DNA from: Hallerella sp964397425
GTDB taxonomy: Bacteria; Fibrobacterota; Fibrobacteria; Fibrobacterales; Fibrobacteraceae
NCBI GenBank assembly: GCA_964397425.1
Contig: CAYNID010000008.1
Coordinates: forward strand, 1 to 64,000
Direction: 5' to 3'
DNA length: 64,000 nucleotides
Shown here: in pieces, positions 40,762 through 49,600 of the stretch
Numbering within the stretch: position 1 is the stretch's first letter
Layout of the letters: every line of letters begins with the position of its first letter
Program-made: the position numbers and the translations under genes
Notes under the pieces: generated by a model
Databases searched by the model: none
Told to the model about the DNA's origin: nothing
The model's input: only the letters and a program-made list of their open reading frames with translations

Positions 40762-42285
40762 TCAATATGCGATTTTTACTTTCTGAAAAGAGCCGTCCAT
40801 TTTGACAAGGAAGACTCCCGGGCGGGCAAACTTTTGCTTCATCGCCTGCCGCAAGTTCCCATTTTCAACGCGGACCATTCCCAAAAAGCGCCCCTGCAGA
40901 TCAAAGACCTGGGCATTTCCCCGAAAGCGTTGAAGATTCAACGCGCCGACAATCGGCGTTTCGCCTTCCTTGGCAAACGAGATGTAATCCACATTCGTGT
41001 AAGAATCGTCAAACGTAATCCGCAGAACATGTTCTCCGGCAGGAATTTTTCCCGTTTGTCCGTTGATTTCACTGTAAGTGTTCCAATCATCTTCTGTATT
41101 GGGAACAGTCACTTTGGCAATTTCCGCTCCATCCAGCGTCAACGTCACACTTGTCGGCTGGGCGTTTCCTGTCGAAGCGGCAAGCGTGTAAGCGTAAATT
41201 CCTTCGGAAAGGACGTTCACCGTATATTCGAGCCATTCGCCGGCAACCGTGTAACCGACGCCGTAACCATTTCCGACGCCCACAATGTCAACGCCATCGT
41301 CCCGGTATTCTCCGCCCTCGTTTTCCGCATCTGAATCCGAATAAGCGACTCCCTGACCACCGTAATCGTAATTTTCCAGTTCAATCTTTCCCGGAATGGA
41401 ATGGCTGCTATAAGCGCTCCGCGGAACCGATGCGCTGGAATTCAAATTCGCCGCCGAGCTCGAACTGGATGCCGCCGCGCTGGAGGCTCCCGAATTGGAA
41501 GACACTCCCGAAGGGGAACCGTCCGAAGTCACCGCCACATAGCTGTAATCGACACTCCCCGTCGCGTTTCCGCCCGCTTCCGCAAGCAATTTGACTTCAT
41601 ACATTTTCCCCATTTTCAAAGTGACTCCGCCATCCCCTTTTTGCCCGTGGAAAATTTCGTCCCATTTTTTGAAATGCGCCGAGATGTCGATATGACCGCA
41701 TTGCCTGGCATTCCGCCGCACACTGAAAAATTGCGGGAATGTCGACGTTCCTGAAATCGACGGCTGGTTGACGCGCGTATAGGTATAAATGTCATACGTG
41801 TCGCCGTCAACTGTCAATTCTCCCATTTTTGTTCCCAGATAAGCGGGGCTGGGTTTGCTGAACCAGTCGTCGACAATGTAATACTCCACTTCGGGATCTT
41901 TTGTCCAACCGTAAACTCCGATATAACCGTAGCCCGCCGTCCCCGATTTGGTGTAACTGTAATCCGCCGAGAAATAGCCGATTTGGTCGTGCGTTTTCGT
42001 GCTGTTGTATTTAAGACCGACGCGTGCCAAAAAATCATCCGTCCCGCTCCATTTCGCAGAAAAAGTTCCATTCGAATAATACGTCATGGAATTGTTTCCA
42101 CCCTGATACCAAATTTCATAATTATACGGCGTTCCCGAAATATCCGCACTGGCATAACTCGAAGTCAAAGTCGTTCCATTCCCCGGATGTCCCATGGAAT
42201 CTTTGCACGGATCCGCGGCAAACGCGTTGACAGCAAACGCTCCGGCAACCGGAAGCCAGAGCATTTTAGAAACTTTCCAATTCAT
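40762..42285 (-). CDS. GH11 endo-1,4-beta-xylanase with CBM6 and C-terminal sorting-like tail
   Basis: Secreted xylanase, 507 residues. A signal peptide (LWLPVAGAFAVNAFA) leads to a GH11 jelly roll (about 30-255) with YIGVYGWTKDPEVEYYIV. The nucleophile is predicted at Glu134 and the acid/base at Glu236 in LLAEAGGN, although that loop departs from the usual ATEGY. A Ser/Ala linker (about 260-295), a CBM6 domain (IELENYDYGGQGVAY to YTNVDYISFA) and a C-terminal domain (VFDLQGRFLGM, RPGVFLVKMDG) follow. The tail resembles type IX-like sorting signals. The start at 42285 has a perfect AGGAGG six nt upstream. A palindrome lies in the promoter region. Confidence 0.9.
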   Translation of the reverse strand: MNWKVSKMLWLPVAGAFAVNAFAADPCKDSMGHPGNGTTLTSSYASADISGTPYNYEIWYQGGNNSMTYYSNGTFSAKWSGTDDFLARVGLKYNSTKTHDQIGYFSADYSYTKSGTAGYGYIGVYGWTKDPEVEYYIVDDWFSKPSPAYLGTKMGELTVDGDTYDIYTYTRVNQPSISGTSTFPQFFSVRRNARQCGHIDISAHFKKWDEIFHGQKGDGGVTLKMGKMYEVKLLAEAGGNATGSVDYSYVAVTSDGSPSGVSSNSGASSAAASSSSSAANLNSSASVPRSAYSSHSIPGKIELENYDYGGQGVAYSDSDAENEGGEYRDDGVDIVGVGNGYGVGYTVAGEWLEYTVNVLSEGIYAYTLAASTGNAQPTSVTLTLDGAEIAKVTVPNTEDDWNTYSEINGQTGKIPAGEHVLRITFDDSYTNVDYISFAKEGETPIVGALNLQRFRGNAQVFDLQGRFLGMVRVENGNLRQAMKQKFARPGVFLVKMDGSFQKVKIAY

Positions 42286-42360
42286 AAATCCTCCTATCGA
42301 TTTTGACAAGGAGAATTTAGATTCCGGATTTGGAGCGCAGCGCCTTTGTAAACTTTTATA

Positions 42361-42380
42361 TGTTGTAGTGAATTACAACA
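42361..42380. promoter_or_regulatory. palindrome upstream of the xylanase gene
   Basis: TGTTGTA, 6 nt, TACAACA: a perfect 7 bp inverted repeat next to a TATAAA-like box on the minus strand, 76 nt before the start. It could be an operator; there is no T-run to suggest a terminator. Confidence 0.5.
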
Positions 42381-42392
42381 CTCGCGGGATTG

Positions 42393-43730
42393 TCAACGGA
42401 CGCGGAATGCGCGTACAACCGTTTCTGAACCTTTTTGCGCCTGGAGAACATAACGCCCGGGAATGAAAGACTCTAACGACAGCGTCGAAACATTGGCCTT
42501 CCGGAGCAATTGACGGCCCTGCATATCGTAAACACCCACATTCGCCAGACCGCCAGTCACATTCAACATTTTCCCATGAACCTCCACATTCCAATTTTGC
42601 GGCTGCATCCCGGAAAAAATGGCAGAAGAAGTATCAATCGGGTTAACAGGGACAATCGGTTTTACATCAGAACAAGCGGTATACGCCGTGGGGTTCGTTG
42701 CCAAAAATCCTTTGACCATATTTCCAGAAGTCGAATATTGCAAATTCGAAGGCGTTGCCCCACTTGAAAACGCAGCCGTTCCCTCGTTAATTTTAGACGC
42801 GCTCCAGTTCGCCCACGAAAGCTTGTGCTGGTTCAAATAATTTTGCCAGCTCTGGTTACGGCCCTGATCGGGAGTTCCTCTTCCATCCGAATTAGCAGTG
42901 CCCCATTCGGAAACAAACAGGGAAAGCCCGGCTTTCATCGCCGACAGTCCTTTTTCGCCTTCACAAGCTTCCCCGTAATCGTTAGATCCCGACCAACAAT
43001 GGGAATTGGCGTAATAATGCAGCGTGTAAGCGGTATTTTTATTGGGATCGGTCACTTCATTGTTGATGGCCTGTTGGGGATTTTGGTCCCATTTGGGAGT
43101 CCCCACGAGAATCAAATTGTCGGAATACTTGCGGATTTCGCCGATGATTTCATTGGCATAATTTTTGACCGTATTCCATTCGACATTCGTCGGTTCATTG
43201 TATACTTCGAAAATGACGTTGTCGTATTGGCCGTAAGTCTGCGCCATTTCCGAGAAAAACCCCTTTGCACTCGCCGTTTGTGAATGCGCTTCATAGGAAT
43301 GCCAGTCGATAATGACGTAAATGTCATTTTTGATGGCAGCTTCGACAACGGTCCGGACAAGCCTTTTCTGATTTTCAGCATCAACCTGGTAACCTCTATA
43401 TGGTCCCGACCAGTCTTCTGTCCCCGCTGCCATGGCCGCCCGGATAATTTGGATTTTCATGCCGCTAATCATGGAAGAAATCGCCTGTTCCGTCCAAAAA
43501 TCCGTAGCATCGCTCAAAAGGCTCCAATAAAAGCTCATGCCGCGGACCTGAACTTCCGCTCCGTCTTTGACCCCTTTACAAGAACCGTAAATACGCCCGT
43601 AGCCACTCGAATTTTTTCCCGTAATCAGCTCGCCATAAGCGCTGACAGGCCCAACCCGAGTCGGTTGAATCGCCCCGGCAAAGGAAAGGGCAGAGCAAAG
43701 GGCAATGGATGACAGAATCAATTTTTTCAT
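42393..43730 (-). CDS. GH5 endoglucanase (cellulase)
   Basis: Secreted endo-1,4-beta-glucanase, 445 residues. A signal peptide (LILSSIALCSALSFAGA) precedes a GH5 barrel (about 22-335) with the family residues IIDWHSYEAH, acid/base Glu179 in IFEVYNEP and nucleophile Glu275 in LFVSEWGT. The sequence fits GH5 subfamily 2. A short linker leads to a C-terminal domain (VGVYDMQGRQLLR, PGRYVLQAQKGSE) of the sorting-signal type also seen on the neighbouring xylanase. No CBM is present. It is cotranscriptional in orientation with the xylanase, 107 bp apart. Confidence 0.93.
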   Translation of the reverse strand: MKKLILSSIALCSALSFAGAIQPTRVGPVSAYGELITGKNSSGYGRIYGSCKGVKDGAEVQVRGMSFYWSLLSDATDFWTEQAISSMISGMKIQIIRAAMAAGTEDWSGPYRGYQVDAENQKRLVRTVVEAAIKNDIYVIIDWHSYEAHSQTASAKGFFSEMAQTYGQYDNVIFEVYNEPTNVEWNTVKNYANEIIGEIRKYSDNLILVGTPKWDQNPQQAINNEVTDPNKNTAYTLHYYANSHCWSGSNDYGEACEGEKGLSAMKAGLSLFVSEWGTANSDGRGTPDQGRNQSWQNYLNQHKLSWANWSASKINEGTAAFSSGATPSNLQYSTSGNMVKGFLATNPTAYTACSDVKPIVPVNPIDTSSAIFSGMQPQNWNVEVHGKMLNVTGGLANVGVYDMQGRQLLRKANVSTLSLESFIPGRYVLQAQKGSETVVRAFRVR

Positions 43731-43815
43731 AACTACCTCACCTTAAAAATAATACTCCTTTTTCACAAAGGACAACTTTTACTGGAAATCTGTGCACAGC
43801 AGAAACCAAAACGAA

Positions 43816-43846
43816 AAAGAGCCGTGAAAAATTTCCACGGCTCTTT
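43816..43846 (-). terminator. terminator of the 880-residue surface protein gene
   Basis: AAAGAGCCGTG pairs with CACGGCTCTTT (11 bp) around a 9 nt loop, 18 nt after the stop at 43864. On the minus strand the stem ends in TTT. Confidence 0.8.
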
Positions 43847-43863
43847 ATGTTGAAAGCTTGAAA

Positions 43864-46506
43864 TTACCGGAACGTTTCCGAATTGAGAATCCAATGCGAA
43901 CGGTTCAGGCGGAGAACCGTTTTGCCCGCAGCCCGCATCGATTCGCGGCGCACATCCGCTTCGGAAACAGGAAGGTTTCCCTGCCACAGCAAATGCCCTT
44001 TCAAATCGTAAAGCTTGGCCGTTCCGCGAGTTTCCAGAATCGCCTGTTGCCACCGGAGCTGTTTTGCCGCCATTTTCGGGACAAATCCGACAGTTCCTCC
44101 CACATCGAGGTAGATGAACGCCGTCGCACTGGTTTCGTCGGAATCCGTAGCTGTGACGCGGATCACATACAGTTCCGGCTTTATCGAGACCGAATCCTCT
44201 GCCGGAGTGATGGTCAACAGGGAACCTTCAATCTTTGCGGCAAAGAGTTTGTTCACATTTACAAGCGCGTACGCCAACGAATCGCCGTCCGGATCCATAA
44301 AGACCGAATCCAAATCGACTTCCACTTTGAATCCCATCGTATCGACAACGAGCGTATCTTGGCGCTTCAACGCCACCGGCTTATCATTGACCGGTTCCAG
44401 GAACACATGAATCCGGAAACTGGCGGAACCGGAAATGCTGTCTGTCGCCGTCACCGTCACATAAGCATCTCCCGTAGAATCCTTGACCGCTTTGATTGAG
44501 AGGATTCCCGCTGACGAAAGCGAAGGATTCAGTTTGCCGTCATCGCTTTTGACGTTCAAATAAATTTTATCCTTGTCCGGGTCGGTGAACCATCCACTTG
44601 TGACTTTGGCCGTGAACAAAATCGTCGACGTGAAATCTTCTTTCCGGACAAAAGTATCTACAGAAACCGTATCGAACGCGATAACAGGCGGATCGTTCAT
44701 GTCCAAGACATCCAAATAGACCGTCGCCACATTGGAAGTGTCTTCGCCAGAATTGACCACATAATAGGTGAACGAATCCTTTCCAACGAAATCCGCATTG
44801 GGCGTATAAGTGAAAGAGCCGTCCGTTTTCAAAACAACTTTTCCATTTTTCGCATCGGACTTCAGATATGCTTTCAAAGCCACCGTCGGATCATCCGGAT
44901 TTTTGTCATTTTTCAACACGCCGGATGCGGCGGCAATCGTGACAACGCTATCTTCGAACATGTCGTAAGTGTCGTCAAACGCCTTGGGGACATCTTTTTT
45001 CGGCGTGATCGTCACCGGGAACACCACTTTGGCCGTATCCGACTTATCTGTGGCGAAAAGCGTCACATAAGCCGTTCCATTCGCATCTTCCACGGATTCA
45101 AAGAGAATGTAATACACGCTTCCAATGGGGTGCACCGAAGCGTTGATGCGGGAATCGCCATAAGCGCCGATAACAAGTTTGTCTCCGTCCACATCGCTGA
45201 ATAAAATTTCCGATTCTGTGAAAGAAACGTTCTTTTCCCCAAAATCCTCTTCGTATACCAAATTTTTGATTACCGAAGAATCTTTCACGTCTACCGTGGG
45301 CGCATCGTTTACGCATTGGACAGAAAGAGTCACTGTCGCGGGAGTGCCGACTTTACCCGTGGCATCCGTCAAAAAATACTTCCACGTATCGGTTCCACAG
45401 AAGTTCGCAACGGGCTCATATCGGAAAGAACCGTTCAACGCGTTCAGCGAAAGCGTGCCATGCGACGTGGAGGCGCTCATTTCCATGGAGAACAAATCCC
45501 CGTCAACATCGAAATCGTTGACAAGAACGCCTTTCAAAAGTTCCACATCCAACACGCTGTCTTCTTTCACAGAATAAAAATCATCCACGGCTGTTGGGGG
45601 ATTTTCCGCATCCGTCACCGTCACCGAAAGGGCATAAGAAGCCGTGTCTTTACCGTCATTCGCTTTGATTTGGACAGAAGCCAGGCCGTTTTTGTTTGCC
45701 ACCGGAACAAAACGGAGAGTGTCTTTCAAAGAGAACTTGGTTCCGGAATTCACCAGGGTAAGATATTGCGTTTCAAAGATTTTCACGGAAACTTCCAAAT
45801 CGTCGCCGTCGTCGTCATAAAAGACTTTGGAAAGTTCCAATTTGAGCGTATCCATTTCATTCAAATTGGTATCCAACGGATTTTTCCCCGCATAAGGTTC
45901 TTGCACAACGGGTGCGAACGTGGCACAGGCGTCTCCCAGGATAATCGAGGATAGCGTGAGCGTGTTCGTCGCCCCGTATCGGCTGACCATCGTATTTTTA
46001 TAACCGAACTGGATGCCCATTTGCTTGTTGGCATTCCAAGCTACCGTAGAAGCCGACTTCCAGTCCTGCGTCAAGCCATCGAAAGACACAAAGACTTTTT
46101 TGAATGTTGACGAAGGATCCAGCAGGGTACCGTAATAGTTATCATCGCCAATCGTCGATTGTTTAAAATCCATGCGGACAGGCGCATCCGCTTTGTAAAC
46201 CAAACAGACTCCCTTATAAGAAGAGAGCGAAATCGGCACATCTTTATAAGCAGCATCCTGTTCCCAGCCAAAACCATACCCGGCTCCGTTAGACCCCGTT
46301 TTCGATACAGAAAAATCGATTACTTTATAGGAATTGATCACGTTCGTATCGATGGTCGCCCCTGTTCCATACACATAAGAATACCAGTAGGCCGGAGCCT
46401 TTCCCCCATTGCCTTTGGCAGCCGTCCAAACGGTATCGGTGGCGGCAAAGGCTGTTCCCATTCCAAGCCCCATCAACAGGGCTAGTTTCAGAAACGCTTT
46501 TTTCAT
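43864..46506 (-). CDS. multi-domain secreted surface protein with cadherin/VCBS-like repeats
   Basis: 880 residues. A signal peptide (FLKLALLMGLGMGTAFA) is followed by a carbohydrate-binding-like beta-sandwich (about 25-205; YGFGWEQDAAYKDVPISLSSYKG). Four or more Ig/cadherin-like repeats follow, with the Ca-binding pattern DDDGDDL, DFDVDGDLFS, SDVDGDKL and DPDGDSL, and Big/VCBS phrases such as AVDDFYSVKEDSVLDVELLKGVLVND. The C-terminus LYDLKGHLLWQG...KTVLRLNRS is a sorting-signal-like tail. It could bind substrate or act as an adhesin. I start at the second of two adjacent ATGs (46506), six nt from AAGGAG. Confidence 0.82.
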   Translation of the reverse strand: MKKAFLKLALLMGLGMGTAFAATDTVWTAAKGNGGKAPAYWYSYVYGTGATIDTNVINSYKVIDFSVSKTGSNGAGYGFGWEQDAAYKDVPISLSSYKGVCLVYKADAPVRMDFKQSTIGDDNYYGTLLDPSSTFKKVFVSFDGLTQDWKSASTVAWNANKQMGIQFGYKNTMVSRYGATNTLTLSSIILGDACATFAPVVQEPYAGKNPLDTNLNEMDTLKLELSKVFYDDDGDDLEVSVKIFETQYLTLVNSGTKFSLKDTLRFVPVANKNGLASVQIKANDGKDTASYALSVTVTDAENPPTAVDDFYSVKEDSVLDVELLKGVLVNDFDVDGDLFSMEMSASTSHGTLSLNALNGSFRYEPVANFCGTDTWKYFLTDATGKVGTPATVTLSVQCVNDAPTVDVKDSSVIKNLVYEEDFGEKNVSFTESEILFSDVDGDKLVIGAYGDSRINASVHPIGSVYYILFESVEDANGTAYVTLFATDKSDTAKVVFPVTITPKKDVPKAFDDTYDMFEDSVVTIAAASGVLKNDKNPDDPTVALKAYLKSDAKNGKVVLKTDGSFTYTPNADFVGKDSFTYYVVNSGEDTSNVATVYLDVLDMNDPPVIAFDTVSVDTFVRKEDFTSTILFTAKVTSGWFTDPDKDKIYLNVKSDDGKLNPSLSSAGILSIKAVKDSTGDAYVTVTATDSISGSASFRIHVFLEPVNDKPVALKRQDTLVVDTMGFKVEVDLDSVFMDPDGDSLAYALVNVNKLFAAKIEGSLLTITPAEDSVSIKPELYVIRVTATDSDETSATAFIYLDVGGTVGFVPKMAAKQLRWQQAILETRGTAKLYDLKGHLLWQGNLPVSEADVRRESMRAAGKTVLRLNRSHWILNSETFR

Positions 46507-46520
46507 CATAGTCTCCTTGT

Positions 46521-46540
46521 TACAATTCCCCATAATTGTA
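46521..46540. promoter_or_regulatory. palindrome upstream of the surface protein gene
   Basis: TACAATT, 6 nt, AATTGTA: a perfect 7 bp inverted repeat 15 nt before the start codon. It shares TTGTA/TACAA half-sites, in the opposite order, with the palindrome upstream of the xylanase. It could be an operator or a 5' UTR hairpin. Confidence 0.45.
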
Positions 46541-46568
46541 GCAAAAAATATGCTTTTTTACAAGACGC

Positions 46569-46766
46569 TTACCCCCAAATATCTCCAGGCAATCTGGAGA
46601 TGTCCCGAAAGTCGAGTTTTTGGGGAGCGGGTTCAGAAACCGGGCAAATTTTGGCAAGCGGCTTCCCCGCCCTTTCTACGACAAAGACTTCTCCTTTCAA
46701 TGCGACCTGGTTCAGCAAATCGCCAAAGCCTTTGCGCGCTTCCATCGCCGAGATAATTTTCGCCAT
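46569..46766 (-). CDS. Phd/YefM-type antitoxin without a neighbouring toxin
   Basis: 65 residues matching the prevent-host-death family N-terminus: MAKIISAMEARKGFGDLLNQV, then VFVVERAGKPLAKI. These antitoxins bind DNA through the N-terminus and a toxin through the C-terminus. No Doc, RelE or VapC gene follows; the next gene downstream is the surface protein. The start codon overlaps the ompA-family stop (TAATG), so it is translationally coupled to that gene. It may be a solitary regulator or a leftover. Confidence 0.75.
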   Translation of the reverse strand: MAKIISAMEARKGFGDLLNQVALKGEVFVVERAGKPLAKICPVSEPAPQKLDFRDISRLPGDIWG

Positions 46767-47767
46767 TATTCGAGAACCTTGTCTTTGATGACCAAATCCA
46801 CCCGGCGATTTTTTTGCCGGCCCTCTTTGGTCGAATTATCCGCGACGGGATGAGCCATGCCGTAACCTTTCGAAGATAGCCGCGACGCGGCGATTCCCTG
46901 CGCAACCAAAAAGTCCAACACGTTTTTCGCGCGCTGTTCCGAAAGTTTCAAATTGTGTTCTTCGGAACCCGTATTGTCCGTATGCCCTTCCACAGAAACA
47001 TTCAGTTCTTGATAAACTGTCAAAATGCCCGCCACCCGGGCAAGGCTCGTTTTCAAATCCGGCTTGAGCGTCGCCATGTCGACGTCGAACAAAATATCCG
47101 ACATCGAAAGAATGATGCCGCGGGCGTCTTCCGTCACCTGGATGAGTTTGGATTGCAATTCATTCAACTTGTTCTTCGCTTCGTTTTGGCGCGCTTCCGC
47201 TTTGGCGCGTTCTTCCGCCAGCAATTTGTTCAAAGAATCTTCTCGCGCTTTCGCTTGTTCCGCCTGCAATGCTTCGCGGGCAGCGGCGGCGACCATGGCA
47301 GAATCCATCGCCGAATTGGTCCTAGCCAGTTTTTCGCGCTCCGCCTGTAAATTCTCTTCGAGGTTCAGCGCCCGACCGCTCCGGATTTCTCCGATTTTTT
47401 CCTGAATGCGGCGGATGGAATCGCGGACGGCGAGCTGTTCCCTGTAATTTTCAAAACGGGAATTTCTGGAGTTTTGCGCCGATATCTGGGCGGAAATAAT
47501 TTGAGTGTAAAGCGCACAGGCTTTTTCTTTGGAGGCGATTCGGGAATCTTTCGGATTTTTTTGCATCGCGGCCTGATACGCTTCTGCCGCGGCGCGGGCT
47601 TCGGCAATCGTCAGGCGGATTTGCGCGGATCCCGGAGGAAGGACGCTTTCCAACGAATCAATTACCTGGGAGCAGGACGCAGCCGGAACCGATTGTTGCG
47701 CCTGGGGTTCCGCAAATGCAGTCGAAGAGAGAATCCACGCCGCTGTCAAACAGAGAAACTTTTTCAT
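46766..47767 (-). CDS. OmpA-family peptidoglycan-binding protein
   Basis: 333 residues. A signal peptide (FLCLTAAWILSSTAFA) is followed by a long Ala/Glu/Lys/Arg-rich coiled-coil (about 50-215) and a C-terminal OmpA-like domain with ILFDVDMATLKPDLKTSL, VEGHTDNTGSEEHNLKLSEQRAKNV and a GRQKNRRVDLVI end. It anchors the outer membrane to peptidoglycan. There is no N-terminal barrel. It overlaps the DUF4398 lipoprotein stop by 4 bp and the Phd start by 1 bp. Confidence 0.9.
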   Translation of the reverse strand: MKKFLCLTAAWILSSTAFAEPQAQQSVPAASCSQVIDSLESVLPPGSAQIRLTIAEARAAAEAYQAAMQKNPKDSRIASKEKACALYTQIISAQISAQNSRNSRFENYREQLAVRDSIRRIQEKIGEIRSGRALNLEENLQAEREKLARTNSAMDSAMVAAAAREALQAEQAKAREDSLNKLLAEERAKAEARQNEAKNKLNELQSKLIQVTEDARGIILSMSDILFDVDMATLKPDLKTSLARVAGILTVYQELNVSVEGHTDNTGSEEHNLKLSEQRAKNVLDFLVAQGIAASRLSSKGYGMAHPVADNSTKEGRQKNRRVDLVIKDKVLE

Positions 47768-48156
47768 TTTCCCGCCTCCCGCTGTTCCAATTCATTTTCC
47801 AAGATAGTCTTGTAAAGCTTTTGAGATTCTTTGTCGCCGAGCAACTCCCTAGAAACAGTCGAATCCGCCAGAGCCGCATTCCGCGCATCTTTTTCTGCAA
47901 AAGCCAAGCGGTATTCCAGCCGGCTGAGCATCGCCGCATCATAAGCTTCCCACGTTTTTCCCTCTTCAGAAAGCTGTTTGGAAAGAGCCAAGTCCTTGTC
48001 GCCCTGGACTGTCGCCGGAGACGTGATTCCTTCGGCCCGGGCTGCACGCCCCATTCCCTCCGCTTCGCTGACCGCAGTCGAAAGCATTTCCCGGTTACCG
48101 GCACATCCCATGATAAAAATGGAAATGGCGGCACCGACCCAAAAATTCCTTTTCAC
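47764..48156 (-). CDS. DUF4398-like lipoprotein
   Basis: 130 residues from a GTG at 48156. The GTG sits about 8 nt after GGAG, while the in-frame ATG at 48162 is only 1-2 nt from it. The lipoprotein signal KRNFWVGAAISIFIMGC is followed by an Ala/Glu-rich helical domain, as in DUF4398 proteins that accompany OmpA-like proteins. It overlaps the OmpA-family gene by 4 bp. The two probably form an envelope complex. Confidence 0.7.
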   Translation of the reverse strand: MKRNFWVGAAISIFIMGCAGNREMLSTAVSEAEGMGRAARAEGITSPATVQGDKDLALSKQLSEEGKTWEAYDAAMLSRLEYRLAFAEKDARNAALADSTVSRELLGDKESQKLYKTILENELEQREAGK

Positions 48157-48217
48157 AGTCATACTCCTTTGGTTTGCATTGGACAAATCCGATTAAATAA
48201 TACATATTGAAAAAGCC

Positions 48218-49510
48218 ATGGAAAAAACTTTCGCTGTCAGCAAATACCTTTACGCCGTCAAGAAACTGATTACGACGCAAATCCCAGCCGTCTGGGTAAA
48301 CGGTGTCATCACACAGATTACCGAACGCGGAAAAATCGTTTATCTGAGTATTGCCGAATTTTCCGAAGGCGACGTCCGCCCCGTCGCAAAGCTCGACCTT
48401 TACCTGTTCTCTGGAGAATTTGCCCAAATGCGGGCGCGATTGGCAGAACTGCCCTCCCCCTTTACGCTCCAAGAACAAATTAAAGTCAATTTTCTCGTCG
48501 AAGCGGACTTTTACATCGGCAGCGGAAAGTTTCAGTGCCACATCAAAAACATCGACCCGAACTTCACGATTGGAGAACTGGAAAAAACACGCAAAGCCAT
48601 TTTGACGCGGTTAGAAAAAGAAGGCCTGTTGAACAGGAACAAGGCGCTCCCCTTCGCACGGGCTCCTTTGAAAGTGGGCCTCATCACCGGAGAAACGACA
48701 GCGGCATTCAAAGACTTCACAACGACTCTCGAAAAATCGGGATACGCTTTCGAAGTCGTTCCCCAATACGCCAAAATGCAAGGCAACGAAACCGAAGCGA
48801 CCGTACTCGCCGCCTTGGAAAGCTTGAAAAACTTTTCAGACATCGACGCCGTCTGCATTGTCCGCGGAGGCGGTTCTAAAACGGATTTGAATTATTTTGA
48901 CAGCGAATCCCTTTGCCGCGCCATTGCGCTTTTTCCCGTTCCCGTTATCACGGGCATCGGACACCAGATAGACGAAAGCCTTGTCGACAAAGTTTCTTTC
49001 CGGAGCTGCATCACGCCGACGGATTCCGCCAAGTTCCTCATTGCCCGATGCGACGAAGCCATGCGCGACTTAAAAGAAGTCCTGTTGAAAATCGCCACTG
49101 CCACCCAGCAAAAGCTTTCCCGTTCCAAAAACAAATTGCATTACGCAGAATCCAAACTTTTGTCCGGATTCAGCAACCGCCTTGCCGCCGAACGTCAAAA
49201 GATAAAATCCATTGGGCAAAACATTTCCCTAGCACCCGCCCGGTTGTTTTTTAGCGAACGTGAAAAATGGCGACGCAATAAAGAAGGTTTGGAATTCGGC
49301 GTTCAAAAAATTCTCGCCCTGCACAAGACCCGTTTTGAAGTCATTGAAGAAAAAGTCAAGGCGAACGATCCCAAGCGGATTCTTTCCAAAGGATATTCTT
49401 ACACGACAAAAAAAGGGTCCGGGTTGATTCGGAGCGCCCAAGATGTGAACTCCGGAGACGAATTGCTGATGCATTTTGCCGATGGCAACGTTTCTGTTTT
49501 TGCCAAATAA
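48218..49510 (+). CDS. xseA: exodeoxyribonuclease VII large subunit
   Basis: 430 residues. An N-terminal OB domain (VSKYLYAVKKLITTQIPAVWVNGVI) precedes the catalytic core with KVGLITGETTAAFKDFTTTL, DAVCIVRGGGSKTDLNYFDSESL and GIGHQIDESLVDKVSF, then a coiled-coil and a C-terminal GYSYTTKKGSGLI domain. It degrades single-stranded DNA when assembled with several XseB subunits. No xseB is visible next to it. The gene is divergent from the DUF4398 lipoprotein. Confidence 0.94.
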   Translation: MEKTFAVSKYLYAVKKLITTQIPAVWVNGVITQITERGKIVYLSIAEFSEGDVRPVAKLDLYLFSGEFAQMRARLAELPSPFTLQEQIKVNFLVEADFYIGSGKFQCHIKNIDPNFTIGELEKTRKAILTRLEKEGLLNRNKALPFARAPLKVGLITGETTAAFKDFTTTLEKSGYAFEVVPQYAKMQGNETEATVLAALESLKNFSDIDAVCIVRGGGSKTDLNYFDSESLCRAIALFPVPVITGIGHQIDESLVDKVSFRSCITPTDSAKFLIARCDEAMRDLKEVLLKIATATQQKLSRSKNKLHYAESKLLSGFSNRLAAERQKIKSIGQNISLAPARLFFSEREKWRRNKEGLEFGVQKILALHKTRFEVIEEKVKANDPKRILSKGYSYTTKKGSGLIRSAQDVNSGDELLMHFADGNVSVFAK

Positions 49511-49600
49511 TGTCAAAAACTTCAAATTGGATTTTATATTTTTTGAACGAAAAACTTGATTTCCAACACCAATATTCTGTTCAAAAAGCGAGGTAGTCAA

